DNA of 64,000 nucleotides from Bacteroidota bacterium (GTDB taxonomy: Bacteria; Bacteroidota; Ignavibacteria; Tepidaquicellales; Tepidaquicellaceae): NCBI GenBank assembly GCA_018266875.1, contig JAFDZR010000015.1:1-64000 (forward strand). The letters run 5' to 3'. Position 1 is the stretch's first letter; the number at the start of each line of letters is the position of its first letter. The notes beneath the pieces were generated by a model. It was not told the origin of the DNA. It did not search any database and saw only the letters and a list, made by a program, of their open reading frames with translations. The translations under genes and the position numbers were made by a program. Positions 17,681 through 27,179 of the stretch are shown here, piece after piece.

Positions 17681-18919
17681 ATGCACTTATCATTTTTTCT
17701 CATATTAACTTTATTTTTTCAGCTCACATCAGGTCGAGATGATGTCAGTAAAGATTATCTATCAGTCCCTGAAAGCAAATTCATTCTCGGAAATGAAAAT
17801 CTAATTAATGACAACTCTGGAATTTTAAACGGTAAGACTTCCGCTCTCATTACAAATAAAAGCGGTATTATGCAGGATGGCTCACTCTTTCTGGACCATC
17901 TTGTCAAAGTCAGCGATGTAAAAAGAATTTTCACGCCGGAGCACGGTCTCAGGGGTGATGACAAAGATGAAAATTATACTGATGAAAGCACTGGTTTACA
18001 GGTCGTTTCTCTTTACGGGAAGAAGAAAAAACCTGACAGTCAGGATCTAAGAGATGTGGATATTCTTATTTATGACATTCAGGATGTCGGCGCAAGGTTC
18101 TATACATTCATTAACACCATGTATCTGTGTATGCAATCTGCTCTGGAAAATGACAGAGAGTTTGTCGTTTGCGACCGGCCGCTGATACCTGACGGTAATT
18201 ACACGGACGGTTTTATGCTCGACGCTGATCAGGAATCATTTGTAGGAATGATAGATATCCCGGTTGCTTACGGAATGACATGCGGAGAACTTGCAGGATA
18301 TATCAATTCAAATTACTTCAGCAATGAATGCCGTCTGAAAGTCATAAAGATGTCCGGATATTCACATGACACCGATTATGAATCTCTGAATCTGCCTTGG
18401 GTAAAGCCGTCACCAAATATTTATTTCCCGTCTTCGGCTGTTTCTTATCTCGGTACCTGTTTTTTTGAAGGGACCAATTTTTCAGAAGGAAGAGGAACAG
18501 ACAGACCTTTTGAATACGCAGGCGCTCCTTACTGCGACGGTAAAGTTCTTGCCGAAGAAATGAATTCCATCGGACTGAACGGAGTCGTTTTTGAAAGCAT
18601 CGAATTTATTCCCACTACTGTTACAAGTCCATCCAATCCTCCGAAGTATGTCGGGGAAAAATGCAGTGGAGTTTATATTAAAGTCACCGATAAAATACAA
18701 TTTGAACCTGTAAAAACAGGGATTGCTCTGCTTGTTTCTCTGAACAAACTCTTTCCGGCATTTGAGATCAAAAAAAATAAATTCATTGATAAGCTGGCCG
18801 GAACCAGCAGGCTGAGGAATTCAATTCTCAACGGAGATTCCCTCGAAAAAATTATTTCATCTTACAGTAATGAACTCAACAGCTTCAGGGAAAAAAGAAA
18901 AGAACATCTGCTTTACTGA
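17681..18919 (+). CDS. DUF1343 exported protein, NamZ-like exo-N-acetylmuramidase
   Basis: A 412-aa protein whose family (DUF1343) includes NamZ, which releases N-acetylmuramic acid from the non-reducing end of peptidoglycan fragments. Conserved blocks are FTPEHGLRGD, LIYDIQDVGARFYTFINTM, FVVCDRPLIP, PWVKPSPNIY and FEGTNFSEGRGTDRPFEYAG. A hydrophobic N-terminus (residues 1-17) suggests export to the periplasm. It stands alone after the pepA terminator. A role in cell-wall recycling is inferred from the family. Confidence 0.85.
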   Translation: MHLSFFLILTLFFQLTSGRDDVSKDYLSVPESKFILGNENLINDNSGILNGKTSALITNKSGIMQDGSLFLDHLVKVSDVKRIFTPEHGLRGDDKDENYTDESTGLQVVSLYGKKKKPDSQDLRDVDILIYDIQDVGARFYTFINTMYLCMQSALENDREFVVCDRPLIPDGNYTDGFMLDADQESFVGMIDIPVAYGMTCGELAGYINSNYFSNECRLKVIKMSGYSHDTDYESLNLPWVKPSPNIYFPSSAVSYLGTCFFEGTNFSEGRGTDRPFEYAGAPYCDGKVLAEEMNSIGLNGVVFESIEFIPTTVTSPSNPPKYVGEKCSGVYIKVTDKIQFEPVKTGIALLVSLNKLFPAFEIKKNKFIDKLAGTSRLRNSILNGDSLEKIISSYSNELNSFREKRKEHLLY

Positions 18920-18955
18920 GACAGTTTATCAGATGTGTCATTCCTGATAACGATT

Positions 18956-19729
18956 TTAATTTTTTCTGTCAATAATCATTGTACTTGCCTGTGCTTTCGG
19001 AAGCAAAACCATCTGAGCTACCACAAAATTATCATTCCTCGTTGCAGAGAATATAATTGCTTCGGCAACATCTTCAGGAGTCAGAGGTTTCATTCCTGAA
19101 TAGGCGACTTCGGCTTTATCGGAATCACCTCTGTATCTTACCATACTGAATTCAGTTCTTACCAGACCCGGATCAATTGTAGTTACTTTTACCGGAGTGT
19201 CAACGAGTTCCATTCTGAGACCTTTTGTAATTGCGTCTACGGCATGTTTTGTGGCGCAGTAAACATTGCCGCTCGGATATACTTCCCTTCCCGCCACAGA
19301 TCCGATGTTTATAACGTGTCCGGAATTATTCCTGAGCATCAGGGGAACGACGCATCTTGTTACATAGAGAAGACCTTTAATATTTGTGTCTATCATTTCA
19401 TTCCAGTCAGAAACCGATCCGTCAAACAGAGTACTGAAACCTCTTGCAAGTCCGGCATTATTTATTAGAATGTCTATCTTATTCCAGTCGTCACTCAGTC
19501 CGTTAACAACCGTTTTTACTATTTCAAAATATCTGACATCGGCTTCGGCTGTCAGAATTTCAGTTTTAAATTTTACTTCCAGCTCCTTTGAAATTTTTTC
19601 AAGTCTGTCCTTTCTTCTTGCTATCAGAATAAGCCTTGAACCGTTTTCCGCAAATTTGTATGCTGCCGCTTTTCCGATACCGCTTGTCGCGCCTGTAATT
19701 AGGACTGTTTTACCTTTTAGATCTTTCAT
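18956..19729 (-). CDS. Short-chain dehydrogenase/reductase (YdfG-like)
   Basis: Classical SDR of 257 aa with the NADP-binding TGATSGIGKA near 12-21, the NNAG motif (LINNAGLARG), the catalytic Ser in GSVAGR and the YxxxK pair in YCATKHA. The ARRKDR segment after beta 2 suggests NADP preference. Closest known relatives by motif are YdfG/serine-3-dehydrogenase-type enzymes, but the substrate cannot be deduced. It is convergent with the NamZ-like gene and divergent from pyruvate kinase. Confidence 0.88.
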   Translation of the reverse strand: MKDLKGKTVLITGATSGIGKAAAYKFAENGSRLILIARRKDRLEKISKELEVKFKTEILTAEADVRYFEIVKTVVNGLSDDWNKIDILINNAGLARGFSTLFDGSVSDWNEMIDTNIKGLLYVTRCVVPLMLRNNSGHVINIGSVAGREVYPSGNVYCATKHAVDAITKGLRMELVDTPVKVTTIDPGLVRTEFSMVRYRGDSDKAEVAYSGMKPLTPEDVAEAIIFSATRNDNFVVAQMVLLPKAQASTMIIDRKN

Positions 19730-19812
19730 TTTTAATTAACTTTTTATAATGTTTGTGAATGAATATTTTAGGATCTGTTTAAGATATATTGATAAGATAA
19801 AATAAACATATT

Positions 19813-21246
19813 ATGATTTATAAGAAAACAAAAATAATCTGCACAATAGGACCTGCGGTGGAAGAGGTTGAAAAGATCTGCATGCTTATTGATGCCGGAA
19901 TGGATGCGGCAAGACTTAATTTTTCACATGGTACTCACGAAGACCACAAGAGATATATTAATAATATCAGAAAAGCTGCAAAGATAAAACAAAAATTCAT
20001 CGCGATAATCCAGGATCTTTCCGGACCAAAGATAAGGGTTGGTAAGCTGGAAAATGGATTCATAAATCTCGAAGAAGGAAAAATTATAGATATAACTTCA
20101 GGGAAGAAGACCGGAAATGAAAATGTAATCTCCACTAATTACCCTTCTCTCGTAAGAGATCTTAAAAAAGGACAACTTATCCTGCTGGATGACGGCAAAC
20201 TCAAACTTCGCGTAATTTCAACAAAACCGATAAAGCGAACCGTAGAATGCGAAATAATTACCGGGGGAATTCTGAAAGAGCACAAAGGAATAAATCTTCC
20301 GAATACAAAACTGAATCTCCCGCTGCTGACGAATAAGGATCTGAACGACCTTGATTTCGGTCTGAAAAATAAAGTTGACTTTATTGCCGTAAGCTTTGTA
20401 AGAAGCGCCGCGGATATAAAGTATGTTAAGAGCATTCTCAAATACAAAAAAAGGGAACTCCCTGTTATCTCTAAAATTGAACGGCCGGAAGCCGTCGAAA
20501 ACATAGATTCGATAATAAAGATAACTGACATGATAATGGTAGCGCGGGGAGACATGGGAGTTGAGATTTCCACTGAGGAAGTACCGATTATTCAGAAAAG
20601 AATTATAAAAAAATGCAACGATGCAATTAAGCCGGTAATAACAGCAACACAGATGCTTGAAACGATGATAGAAAATCCCGGTCCCACCAGAGCCGAAGCT
20701 TCAGATATTGCAAATTCAATACTGGACGGAACTGACTGTGTAATGCTGTCAGCCGAAACATCAACAGGAAAATATCCCGTACTTGCTGTCAGCACGATGA
20801 AGAAAATAATCATTGAAACTGAGAGAATAAAAAAATCCAACTATTTCAAAGATATGTTTGTAGAGGATTCACTTGAAAATACTCTGCATACGATCTGCAA
20901 TTCGGCTACTGAAATTTCCGCGCGGTTGAATGCAAAAGCCATTATTACCATTTCGCATACCGGGAAGTCCCCTCTTCTGCTTTCAAATCACAGACCTCAT
21001 GCTCAGATAATTTCAGCAACCAATATCGAAAGCATTATCAAGAAATGCAAACTGATCTGGGGAGTGGAATCCATATACGTCAGACGCAGCAGGAGCTTTA
21101 AGGAAACTACTGAAATGATCTTCAAAACCATCCTTTCAAATAAAATACTGGAAAAAGGCGACAGGATTGTGATAATAGCTCCAATGCCATTTTCAAATTC
21201 CGAATCTGCTAATATGATACAGGTAACGCAGATACGAAAAAAATAA
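19813..21246 (+). CDS. pyk: Pyruvate kinase
   Basis: Converts phosphoenolpyruvate and ADP to pyruvate and ATP, the last step of glycolysis. Conserved segments are KIICTIGPA, MDAARLNFSHGTHEDH, AIIQDLSGPKIRVG, the ISKIERPEAVENID lysine region, MVARGDMGVEI and TATQMLETMI. The 477-aa length matches type II-like enzymes. The start codon ATG at 19813 is firm because the N-terminal strand begins at once. A YpdA-like gene follows 17 nt later. Confidence 0.95.
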   Translation: MIYKKTKIICTIGPAVEEVEKICMLIDAGMDAARLNFSHGTHEDHKRYINNIRKAAKIKQKFIAIIQDLSGPKIRVGKLENGFINLEEGKIIDITSGKKTGNENVISTNYPSLVRDLKKGQLILLDDGKLKLRVISTKPIKRTVECEIITGGILKEHKGINLPNTKLNLPLLTNKDLNDLDFGLKNKVDFIAVSFVRSAADIKYVKSILKYKKRELPVISKIERPEAVENIDSIIKITDMIMVARGDMGVEISTEEVPIIQKRIIKKCNDAIKPVITATQMLETMIENPGPTRAEASDIANSILDGTDCVMLSAETSTGKYPVLAVSTMKKIIIETERIKKSNYFKDMFVEDSLENTLHTICNSATEISARLNAKAIITISHTGKSPLLLSNHRPHAQIISATNIESIIKKCKLIWGVESIYVRRSRSFKETTEMIFKTILSNKILEKGDRIVIIAPMPFSNSESANMIQVTQIRKK

Positions 21247-21263
21247 AATACGGCGGTAAACTC

Positions 21264-22220
21264 TTGGATGTAATTATAATCGGCGCCGGTCCGATAGGTC
21301 TTGCATGCGGGATCGAAGCGGAGAAAAATTCCCTTAGCTATTTAATTATTGAAAAAGGCTGTCTTGTAAATTCCATTTTCAATTATCCTACAAACATGAC
21401 ATTCTTTTCCACATCTGAGAGAATAGAACTTGCGGGAGTTCCTTTTGTATCTCATGGCGTGAAACCAAACAGAAGAGAGGCGCTGGAATATTTCAGAAGA
21501 GTAAAGGAATCTTATGATCTGAAAGTAAATACATTTGAAAAAGTTCTCAGCGTGGAAAAGACAGGAGATATATTTTCAGTCAAAACCGACAGGGATTTTT
21601 ACATGTCTTCTAATGTAGTAATTGCAACAGGATATTATGACAATCCTAATTTACTGAATGTGCCCGGAGAGAATCTGCCTAAAGTAAAACATTATTTTGA
21701 CGAACCGCACCCTTATTCCGGACATAAGACCGCTGTAATAGGAGCAGGCAATTCGGCTGTTGATGTCGCTCTTGAGCTTTACAGAGTGGGAGCTGAGGTA
21801 ACAATGATAATCAGAGAAGAAAGTATCAAACCGTCGATTAAATACTGGGTTAAACCTGACATTGAAAACAGGATTAAGGAAGGTTCTATAAAAACTTTTT
21901 TTAATGCTGAGGTAAAGGAAATCAAACCAGGTTCGGTATTAATTAAAATAGGAAACAAAACAGTTAATATTGAAAATGATTTTGTATTCTCAATGACTGG
22001 ATATCATCCGGATTTTAATTTTCTGAAAAATTCCGGAATAAAAATCAACCCTGACAATGTACCCTACTTCAGGAAAAGTAATTTTGAAACAAATGTAAAA
22101 GGTTTATACCTGGCGGGAGTTGTATGCGGAGGGATCAATACAGATAAATACTTCATAGAAAATTCAATAAAACATTCAGGAATAATAATCCGCTCGATAA
22201 AAAATAAATTGCGGATGTAA
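21264..22220 (+). CDS. ypdA: YpdA-family FAD/NAD(P) disulfide reductase
   Basis: A 318-aa thioredoxin-reductase-like flavoprotein. It shows the FAD-binding GAGPIGLACG at 7-16 and the NADPH-binding GAGNSAVDVALEL in the middle, and lacks the CxxC pair of true thioredoxin reductases. YpdA enzymes reduce oxidised bacillithiol (BSSB) in Firmicutes; in FCB genomes the assignment is by homology. The start must be TTG at 21264, because the sequence MDVIIIGAGP begins there and no ATG precedes it. It lies 17 nt after pyk and is convergent with the CNB-domain gene. Confidence 0.85.
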   Translation: MDVIIIGAGPIGLACGIEAEKNSLSYLIIEKGCLVNSIFNYPTNMTFFSTSERIELAGVPFVSHGVKPNRREALEYFRRVKESYDLKVNTFEKVLSVEKTGDIFSVKTDRDFYMSSNVVIATGYYDNPNLLNVPGENLPKVKHYFDEPHPYSGHKTAVIGAGNSAVDVALELYRVGAEVTMIIREESIKPSIKYWVKPDIENRIKEGSIKTFFNAEVKEIKPGSVLIKIGNKTVNIENDFVFSMTGYHPDFNFLKNSGIKINPDNVPYFRKSNFETNVKGLYLAGVVCGGINTDKYFIENSIKHSGIIIRSIKNKLRM

Positions 22221-22222
22221 CA

Positions 22223-22627
22223 TTACTCCAGACTGCTGATCCTCCTGCTGAGATAATTTAATAGCCACATATTGAAATCATCATTGGAGTTGTTTATTGA
22301 TATCAATTCTTCCTTGGGAACCGCCATTACATTAGTATCTTTGCTTGCATACGCGGAGTAAATGTATTTTTCGTTTCTTAGAGCATCGTCAATTCCAAGT
22401 ATATCGCCGGCAGAAAGTTTATATTTCAGATTCATTCGTCCGCCCGGAAGATCATTACCAATGCTAACTTCACCTGAGATAATAAAATATACTTCAAGCG
22501 CCTCCATTCCCCTGGAATAGATCTTGTCATCTTTTTGAAAACTCAGAAAGCTTTTTTGATTGAACCTGTCGACAAATACATTGAAATCAAAATCCTTCAG
22601 GAAGGAATTTGAATATTTCTCAAACAT
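22223..22627 (-). CDS. Stand-alone cyclic-nucleotide-binding-fold protein
   Basis: A 134-aa protein that consists of one CNB (cupin-like) domain: YSRGMEALEVYFIISGEVSIG followed by LSAGDILGIDDALRNEKYIYSAYASKD. It ends without a helix-turn-helix, unlike the complete Crp/Fnr protein encoded 16 nt upstream on the same strand. The phosphate-binding cassette lacks the canonical GE..RxA arrangement, so nucleotide binding is doubtful. It could modulate the upstream regulator as a partner subunit (speculation). It seems complete, not truncated. Confidence 0.7.
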   Translation of the reverse strand: MFEKYSNSFLKDFDFNVFVDRFNQKSFLSFQKDDKIYSRGMEALEVYFIISGEVSIGNDLPGGRMNLKYKLSAGDILGIDDALRNEKYIYSAYASKDTNVMAVPKEELISINNSNDDFNMWLLNYLSRRISSLE

Positions 22628-22643
22628 GGGAAAAATAATTTAA

Positions 22644-23351
22644 TTAATCGTAAAGATTTGCCAGCTTAAGCAGGGCTTCACTTTTAATTATCTTTATTTT
22701 CTTTCCTTCAAGTTCCAGGATACCTTCTTTTCTTAATTCGGATAAAAGACGGATTGCAGTTTCGGTTGCAGTTCCTACAATGTTTGCAATTTCTTCTCTT
22801 GTAATAGTAATATTGAGGTACGGTTCATTCTCCTTCATTCCGTAATATTCTTTCAGCATGAGAAGAGTTTCGGCAAGTCTTTCTATAACAGGTTTCTGAG
22901 CAAGATTAGTAATTTTATTCTGCGCAAACTTCAGATCATTTGCGAGAAGTTTCATGATCTTTCCTGTAAGTGCGGCATTATTCTTAATGAGGTCATAAAA
23001 AATGCTTTTGGGAATAATACAGATCCGGGAATCTTCAAGCACAGTTGCAGAGGCGGAATACGGTTCGCCGCTTATAAGTGATCGGTACCCCATAACGTCA
23101 CCGTCCTTTGCAAGCCTGATGATCTGTTCCTTTCCTTCAAAACCCGTCTGAGAAAGTTTTACCCTTCCTTTATTTATGCAGAATAAACCGGTTGGATGAT
23201 TTCCTTCATTGAAAATAGTCTGACCTTTTAAGTACAGATTGCAGTGTTTGTACTCGGATATTTTTTCAACATCATCTTCATGCAGGTCACAGAAAACCGA
23301 ATCAAGTCTTGCGCTGCAGGTATCACATGAAGGTGAATGGAATTTTCGCAT
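22644..23351 (-). CDS. fnr: Crp/Fnr regulator with FNR-type Fe-S cysteines
   Basis: A 235-aa activator with an N-terminal cysteine cluster (Cys9, Cys12, Cys21) and Cys111 in LEDSRICIIP, which lines up with Cys122 of E. coli FNR (LETSMVCEIP). All four [4Fe-4S] ligands of an oxygen-sensing FNR are therefore present. The sensor domain ends in a long dimer helix near 120-150. The winged helix carries the recognition helix TATETAIRLLSELRK: Glu and Arg at the DNA-contact positions are kept, while the FNR serine is Ile. It lies just downstream of the cco genes and is the predicted reader of the palindromes at 8330 and 33433. Confidence 0.85.
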   Translation of the reverse strand: MRKFHSPSCDTCSARLDSVFCDLHEDDVEKISEYKHCNLYLKGQTIFNEGNHPTGLFCINKGRVKLSQTGFEGKEQIIRLAKDGDVMGYRSLISGEPYSASATVLEDSRICIIPKSIFYDLIKNNAALTGKIMKLLANDLKFAQNKITNLAQKPVIERLAETLLMLKEYYGMKENEPYLNITITREEIANIVGTATETAIRLLSELRKEGILELEGKKIKIIKSEALLKLANLYD

Positions 23352-23578
23352 TATAATATCTGAGTTTTAATTTATTGTATATAAATTTACTTCAATCAGA
23401 TTTAAATTACAATTTATAAGAAAATCAATTTCGGGCACCCCTGAAAGTTCAACAACCGGCAGATTTTCTTTTTCTGTTAATGAAAACCGGCAGCTGCAAA
23501 TTCAGGAGAAGAAAGTAATTCCTGATTACGAAAGAAAACAACGATAATAATAAAGAACAATAATTTCTGTAACTGAAT

Positions 23579-24289
23579 TTAATTGCACTGAACTTCAGTA
23601 TTGTTGGATTTAAAATTTTCTTTATGAGCGGGACTGAGATACGGGATACCCAGATCAAGTCCTCTGAGAATAAACAGAACAGCTAAAATAACCGCAAAGA
23701 CCGGTATCAGTCTGTTAATCCTGTTCCTGATATTAAGACCTATGAAATTACCGAATACAGAAATACCGAACATGAGCGGGAATGTACCGAGTCCGAAGAG
23801 CATCATGTAGAAAGCACTTTGCGTGAAATCTCCAATTGCAAGAGCGCCGCTCAGTCCGATGTAAACAAATCCGCACGGAAGAATTCCGTTCAGAATTCCC
23901 GTTATCAGATAAGAAAAATAACTTCTTCTGCTGAAATTTATTTTCATATATTTCTTGGCAGCTGAGACAATTCTGACCTGAAAAAAAGACAAAGCATTTA
24001 CTTTCTTTATAAACACACCTGCAAAGACACTCAGCAGAATGATAACTCCGATCGAAATGGATATCCCTTTCTGAAGTCCGAAAAGATTTAAACGGTCTCC
24101 GAGCAATCCGAACAAAGCGCCGAGAGCAGTATAGGTAATGACCCGTCCTGAATTGTAGAGAATCCTTCCGTACAGGAATGACCATTTTGAGAACGTTCCC
24201 GCAGGCAGACTCAGAGCAATCGGTCCGCACATCCCCGCACAGTGAAAACTTCCGACAAGTCCGATCAGAAATCCGCTGAATAATTCCAT
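23579..24289 (-). CDS. SafE/TauE-like membrane protein of cbb3 clusters
   Basis: A 236-aa protein with six or so helices and the N-terminal signature GLVGSFHCAGMCGPIALSL. This HCxGMCGP type of SafE/TauE-fold protein is regularly found next to ccoGH in cbb3 clusters, where it is thought to help copper handling or cofactor insertion. The His/Cys/Met residues are plausible copper ligands. Its start overlaps the end of the FixH-like gene by one base. A 227-nt gap separates it from the FNR gene. Confidence 0.8.
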   Translation of the reverse strand: MELFSGFLIGLVGSFHCAGMCGPIALSLPAGTFSKWSFLYGRILYNSGRVITYTALGALFGLLGDRLNLFGLQKGISISIGVIILLSVFAGVFIKKVNALSFFQVRIVSAAKKYMKINFSRRSYFSYLITGILNGILPCGFVYIGLSGALAIGDFTQSAFYMMLFGLGTFPLMFGISVFGNFIGLNIRNRINRLIPVFAVILAVLFILRGLDLGIPYLSPAHKENFKSNNTEVQCN

Positions 24290-24732
24290 CAGTTTATAAA
24301 TATGTTTTTTTCAACAAAATACTTTTTATCATTTCTGTAAAGTTCAAATTTCACCTTCCAGGATCCTGCTTTCATATCTTTTGCTGAGATGATCTGACTC
24401 CCGTCGGGAGCGGGTTTGAAATCAACCGTAAAATCCATTGATGCATCGGAAGACCTGTAAAATATGATCTTTCCCGTAAGATCTCTGAACTTATCAAAAT
24501 CACTGATATTGACAACAGCATTTCCACCGTTCAGAGTTATCATCAGGTTATTGTTGATTTCACCTGATTCCTTTAGAATATCGATCTGCTTCTGATAATT
24601 TATTTCCTGCTCATAATAATGCTCGTCAACCAGATCAATATTGTTTGAGAAGGAAATCGCAAGCAGCAGGGAGATTCCCAGTCCGAATATGATAAAAGTA
24701 ATGATGATCTTGTATCCCCAGTTTATCTTCAT
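24289..24732 (-). CDS. ccoH: FixH/CcoH-family protein
   Basis: A 147-aa protein with one N-terminal transmembrane helix (residues 8-30, YKIIITFIIFGLGISLLLAI) and a periplasmic beta-rich domain. The motif VDEHYYEQEINYQKQID after the helix is the FixH/CcoH hallmark. CcoH is needed for assembly and stability of cbb3 oxidase in other bacteria. It lies 2 nt after ccoG and overlaps the SafE-like gene. Confidence 0.85.
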   Translation of the reverse strand: MKINWGYKIIITFIIFGLGISLLLAISFSNNIDLVDEHYYEQEINYQKQIDILKESGEINNNLMITLNGGNAVVNISDFDKFRDLTGKIIFYRSSDASMDFTVDFKPAPDGSQIISAKDMKAGSWKVKFELYRNDKKYFVEKNIFIN

Positions 24733-24734
24733 AA

Positions 24735-26159
24735 TTATTGGTTTTGTGGTCCCAGAAAATTTGTTTTTAATTCATCAATTTCTTTGCCGTCCGAATAGAC
24801 TTCAATATTCAGAGGAGTATTTGTCATTTTAATCTTGTCTTTTGGCATAAGTATCAGCAGACTCCCCTCGTGTATCTCAAGGGGTTTGAGAATAATATCA
24901 TTCCCAATGAGTTTAATTTCCCCTTCAGCATTTTTTAATTTAAAGTCTATCCTTTTTTCGTCATAAGTTTTATTTGATATTTTGATATTATACATATTGC
25001 TGACTTTATTATCCTGCTGATTCTGATAAAGCATCCCCGGGGTTCTGAGTACGTTTACGTCAATATCCTTTCTTGATGCAAAAAGAAAACCGGTAACCGA
25101 AATAAGAACAACCAGCACAGCCGTATAACCTGTAAGCCGGGCTGTCCATTTAAATCCCGACCTGGTTTCAATATTTTCAATCGAATCAAAACGGATCAAT
25201 CCTCTCGGACGATCGATCTTATCCATAATTGAATCGCATGCATCTATACATGCAGTGCAGTTCACGCATTCAAGCTGAGTCCCGTTCCTGATATCAATAC
25301 CCGTCGGACAAACATTAACGCACAGTTTGCAGTCAATGCAGTCACCGAGGTTGTCCTTTTCCTTGTCTTTTACTTTTCCTCTGGGTTCGCCCCTTACATT
25401 ATCATAAGCTATGACAACTGAATTCTTGTCGAGCAGAACGCTCTGCAGTCTGCCGTATGGACAGACTAGAATGCATGCCTGTTCCCTGAACCAAGCGAAT
25501 ATCCAGTAAAAGAACAATGTGAATACAACTATTGATATGAATCCGCTCAGATGCTGATTCACAGGTTCGCTTACAATTTTCAGGAGTTCATCTGTTCCGA
25601 TTATATAAGCCAGAAAAGTATTTGCAATCAGAAAAGAAATCACGAAGAAAATAAGATACTTTGAAAATTTCTTGAATATCTTTTTTCCGTTCCAGGGAGA
25701 AGCATTAAGGGATTTCTGCTGAATGTAATCGCCTTCTATAAAATATTCTATTTTTCTGAATACCATTTCGAGAAATATAGTCTGAGGGCATAGCCATCCG
25801 CAGAAGATACGTCCGTATACCGCAGTCACAAGAAAAAGTACAACAAAGACAGTTATCATCAGCAGTCCGAAAAGATAAAAGTCCTGCGGCGTAAAGACCG
25901 TACCGAACAGAATGAATTTTCTTTCCAGAATATTAAGAAGCAGGAACGGATGTCCTTCTATTTTTATCCAGGGAGCTCCGAAAAGGAAAGCGAGAAGGAA
26001 AATGCTCAAGACCGTTCTTGCATTGTAGAATCTGCCGGAAGGTTTTTTCGGATAAATCCACTTACGCCCTCCCTCTTTGTTTACAATTGAGATTGTATCC
26101 TTGAATGAATCATTCGCATGATCTTTTTTTAACATCGTATCTGTATTTGTGCCGCTCAT
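24735..26159 (-). CDS. ccoG: cbb3 oxidase accessory ferredoxin CcoG
   Basis: A 474-aa polyferredoxin of the CcoG/FixG/RdxA type, an inner-membrane protein that reduces Cu(II) during copper delivery to the oxidase. Four to five helices lie in the first half, with GRIFCGWLCPQTIFLEMVFR between them. The CxxCxxCxxxCP motif is in CIDCKLCVNVCP, and a second set follows in CVNCTACIDACD. The C-terminal periplasmic Ig-like domain (about 360-474) completes the family architecture. It sits between ccoP and ccoH. Confidence 0.93.
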   Translation of the reverse strand: MSGTNTDTMLKKDHANDSFKDTISIVNKEGGRKWIYPKKPSGRFYNARTVLSIFLLAFLFGAPWIKIEGHPFLLLNILERKFILFGTVFTPQDFYLFGLLMITVFVVLFLVTAVYGRIFCGWLCPQTIFLEMVFRKIEYFIEGDYIQQKSLNASPWNGKKIFKKFSKYLIFFVISFLIANTFLAYIIGTDELLKIVSEPVNQHLSGFISIVVFTLFFYWIFAWFREQACILVCPYGRLQSVLLDKNSVVIAYDNVRGEPRGKVKDKEKDNLGDCIDCKLCVNVCPTGIDIRNGTQLECVNCTACIDACDSIMDKIDRPRGLIRFDSIENIETRSGFKWTARLTGYTAVLVVLISVTGFLFASRKDIDVNVLRTPGMLYQNQQDNKVSNMYNIKISNKTYDEKRIDFKLKNAEGEIKLIGNDIILKPLEIHEGSLLILMPKDKIKMTNTPLNIEVYSDGKEIDELKTNFLGPQNQ

Positions 26160-26174
26160 CAGTTAAAAATTATT

Positions 26175-27179
26175 TTATTTTTTTACAGAATCTGTTTTTG
26201 CTTTATCATTTTTTAAAGACTGTTCCTTAAGTGAATCTGTTTTCAAGCCGGAATTTTTCAGAGAATCATTTCCTGCTTTGGTTGAGTCAGTTTTCTCAGA
26301 ATACTTATCGCCTTCAGGGGCTTTTCCGTTCGGAGGATTTGTTCCGTGAAGAGAAATCACATAACTTCCAACCTCCTGAATTGATTTCGGATTGAGAATG
26401 CTCTGCCATGCGATCATACCTTTTACCGGAACTCCGTATTTTACAGTCTTGAATATATTTTTGATACCGCCGCCGTGTATCCAGTAATCATCAGTGAGAT
26501 TCGGACCGACTGTTCCTTCAGCATTATTACCGTGACATGGTACGCAATTAGCCAAGAAGATCTGCTTTCCTTTTGCAAGCGACTCGGCATCCTTAAGCTG
26601 TTCAACGGATTCCTCGTTAATGAATGCGCCAGTTCTGATAAGCTCTTCTCGCTTTACTTCAGCGGCATATACTTCGTCATTATATTCCTGAAAAGGAAGT
26701 TTTCCTGTTTTGAAAACATGATAATTCAGAAGATAGACGATCGCAATTATGACAGTACCATAAAACAGAATATTGAACCATGGCGGGATGTTGTTGTCAA
26801 GCTCCTGAATACCGTCATAATTATCACTCATCAGAAGCTCTTTTTCCGCTTCCATTGGTTTTAGTCCTGATATCTTGTCAGTAATAACCCCGATAACAGA
26901 TTTTTTCTTTTTTCTTATTTCGGCAGCTGCAAGTTCTTCAGTTGTCTTTTCCGGAAAAAGCATAGGAATAAAAACAGCATGAAAGATTATCAGAACTACT
27001 ATGAACAGAACTGTAAAATACAGATTCATATCAGTCTCACCGGAAGGAGCAGCAACTGGAGCAGTCTGCGCCTGAATTGCCTGAACTGCCATAAAGAAAA
27101 CAATGGATACAGACAGGATTTTTTTAACAGTTATTCTCAAATATTTCATTGCATTTATTTTTATAATATTAAATTTCAC
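26175..27179 (-). CDS. ccoP: cbb3 oxidase mono-haem cytochrome c subunit CcoP
   Basis: A 334-aa protein with an N-terminal membrane segment, the CcoP_N helix (NNIPPWFNILFYGTVI, about 134-160) and one cytochrome c domain with CVPCHG. Proteobacterial CcoP has two haems; only one CxxCH is present here. The last 45 residues are a Lys/Ser/Asp repeat-like tail. The start is GTG at 27179, overlapping the CcoQ-like gene, because GGAAGGAG lies 9 nt before it. The ATG ten codons later (27149) has no ribosome site. It carries electrons to the CcoN-CcoO fusion. Confidence 0.88.
   Translation of the reverse strand: MKFNIIKINAMKYLRITVKKILSVSIVFFMAVQAIQAQTAPVAAPSGETDMNLYFTVLFIVVLIIFHAVFIPMLFPEKTTEELAAAEIRKKKKSVIGVITDKISGLKPMEAEKELLMSDNYDGIQELDNNIPPWFNILFYGTVIIAIVYLLNYHVFKTGKLPFQEYNDEVYAAEVKREELIRTGAFINEESVEQLKDAESLAKGKQIFLANCVPCHGNNAEGTVGPNLTDDYWIHGGGIKNIFKTVKYGVPVKGMIAWQSILNPKSIQEVGSYVISLHGTNPPNGKAPEGDKYSEKTDSTKAGNDSLKNSGLKTDSLKEQSLKNDKAKTDSVKK

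Noticed and set aside
23352-23578. The 227-bp gap between the SafE-like gene and fnr, which contains the repeated word AACCGGCAG and a possible minus-strand frame running into the SafE gene.
   Set aside because: The frame overlaps a real gene and has no conserved feature, and two copies of a 9-base word are not enough to call a repeat. No FNR-type box is present before fnr.
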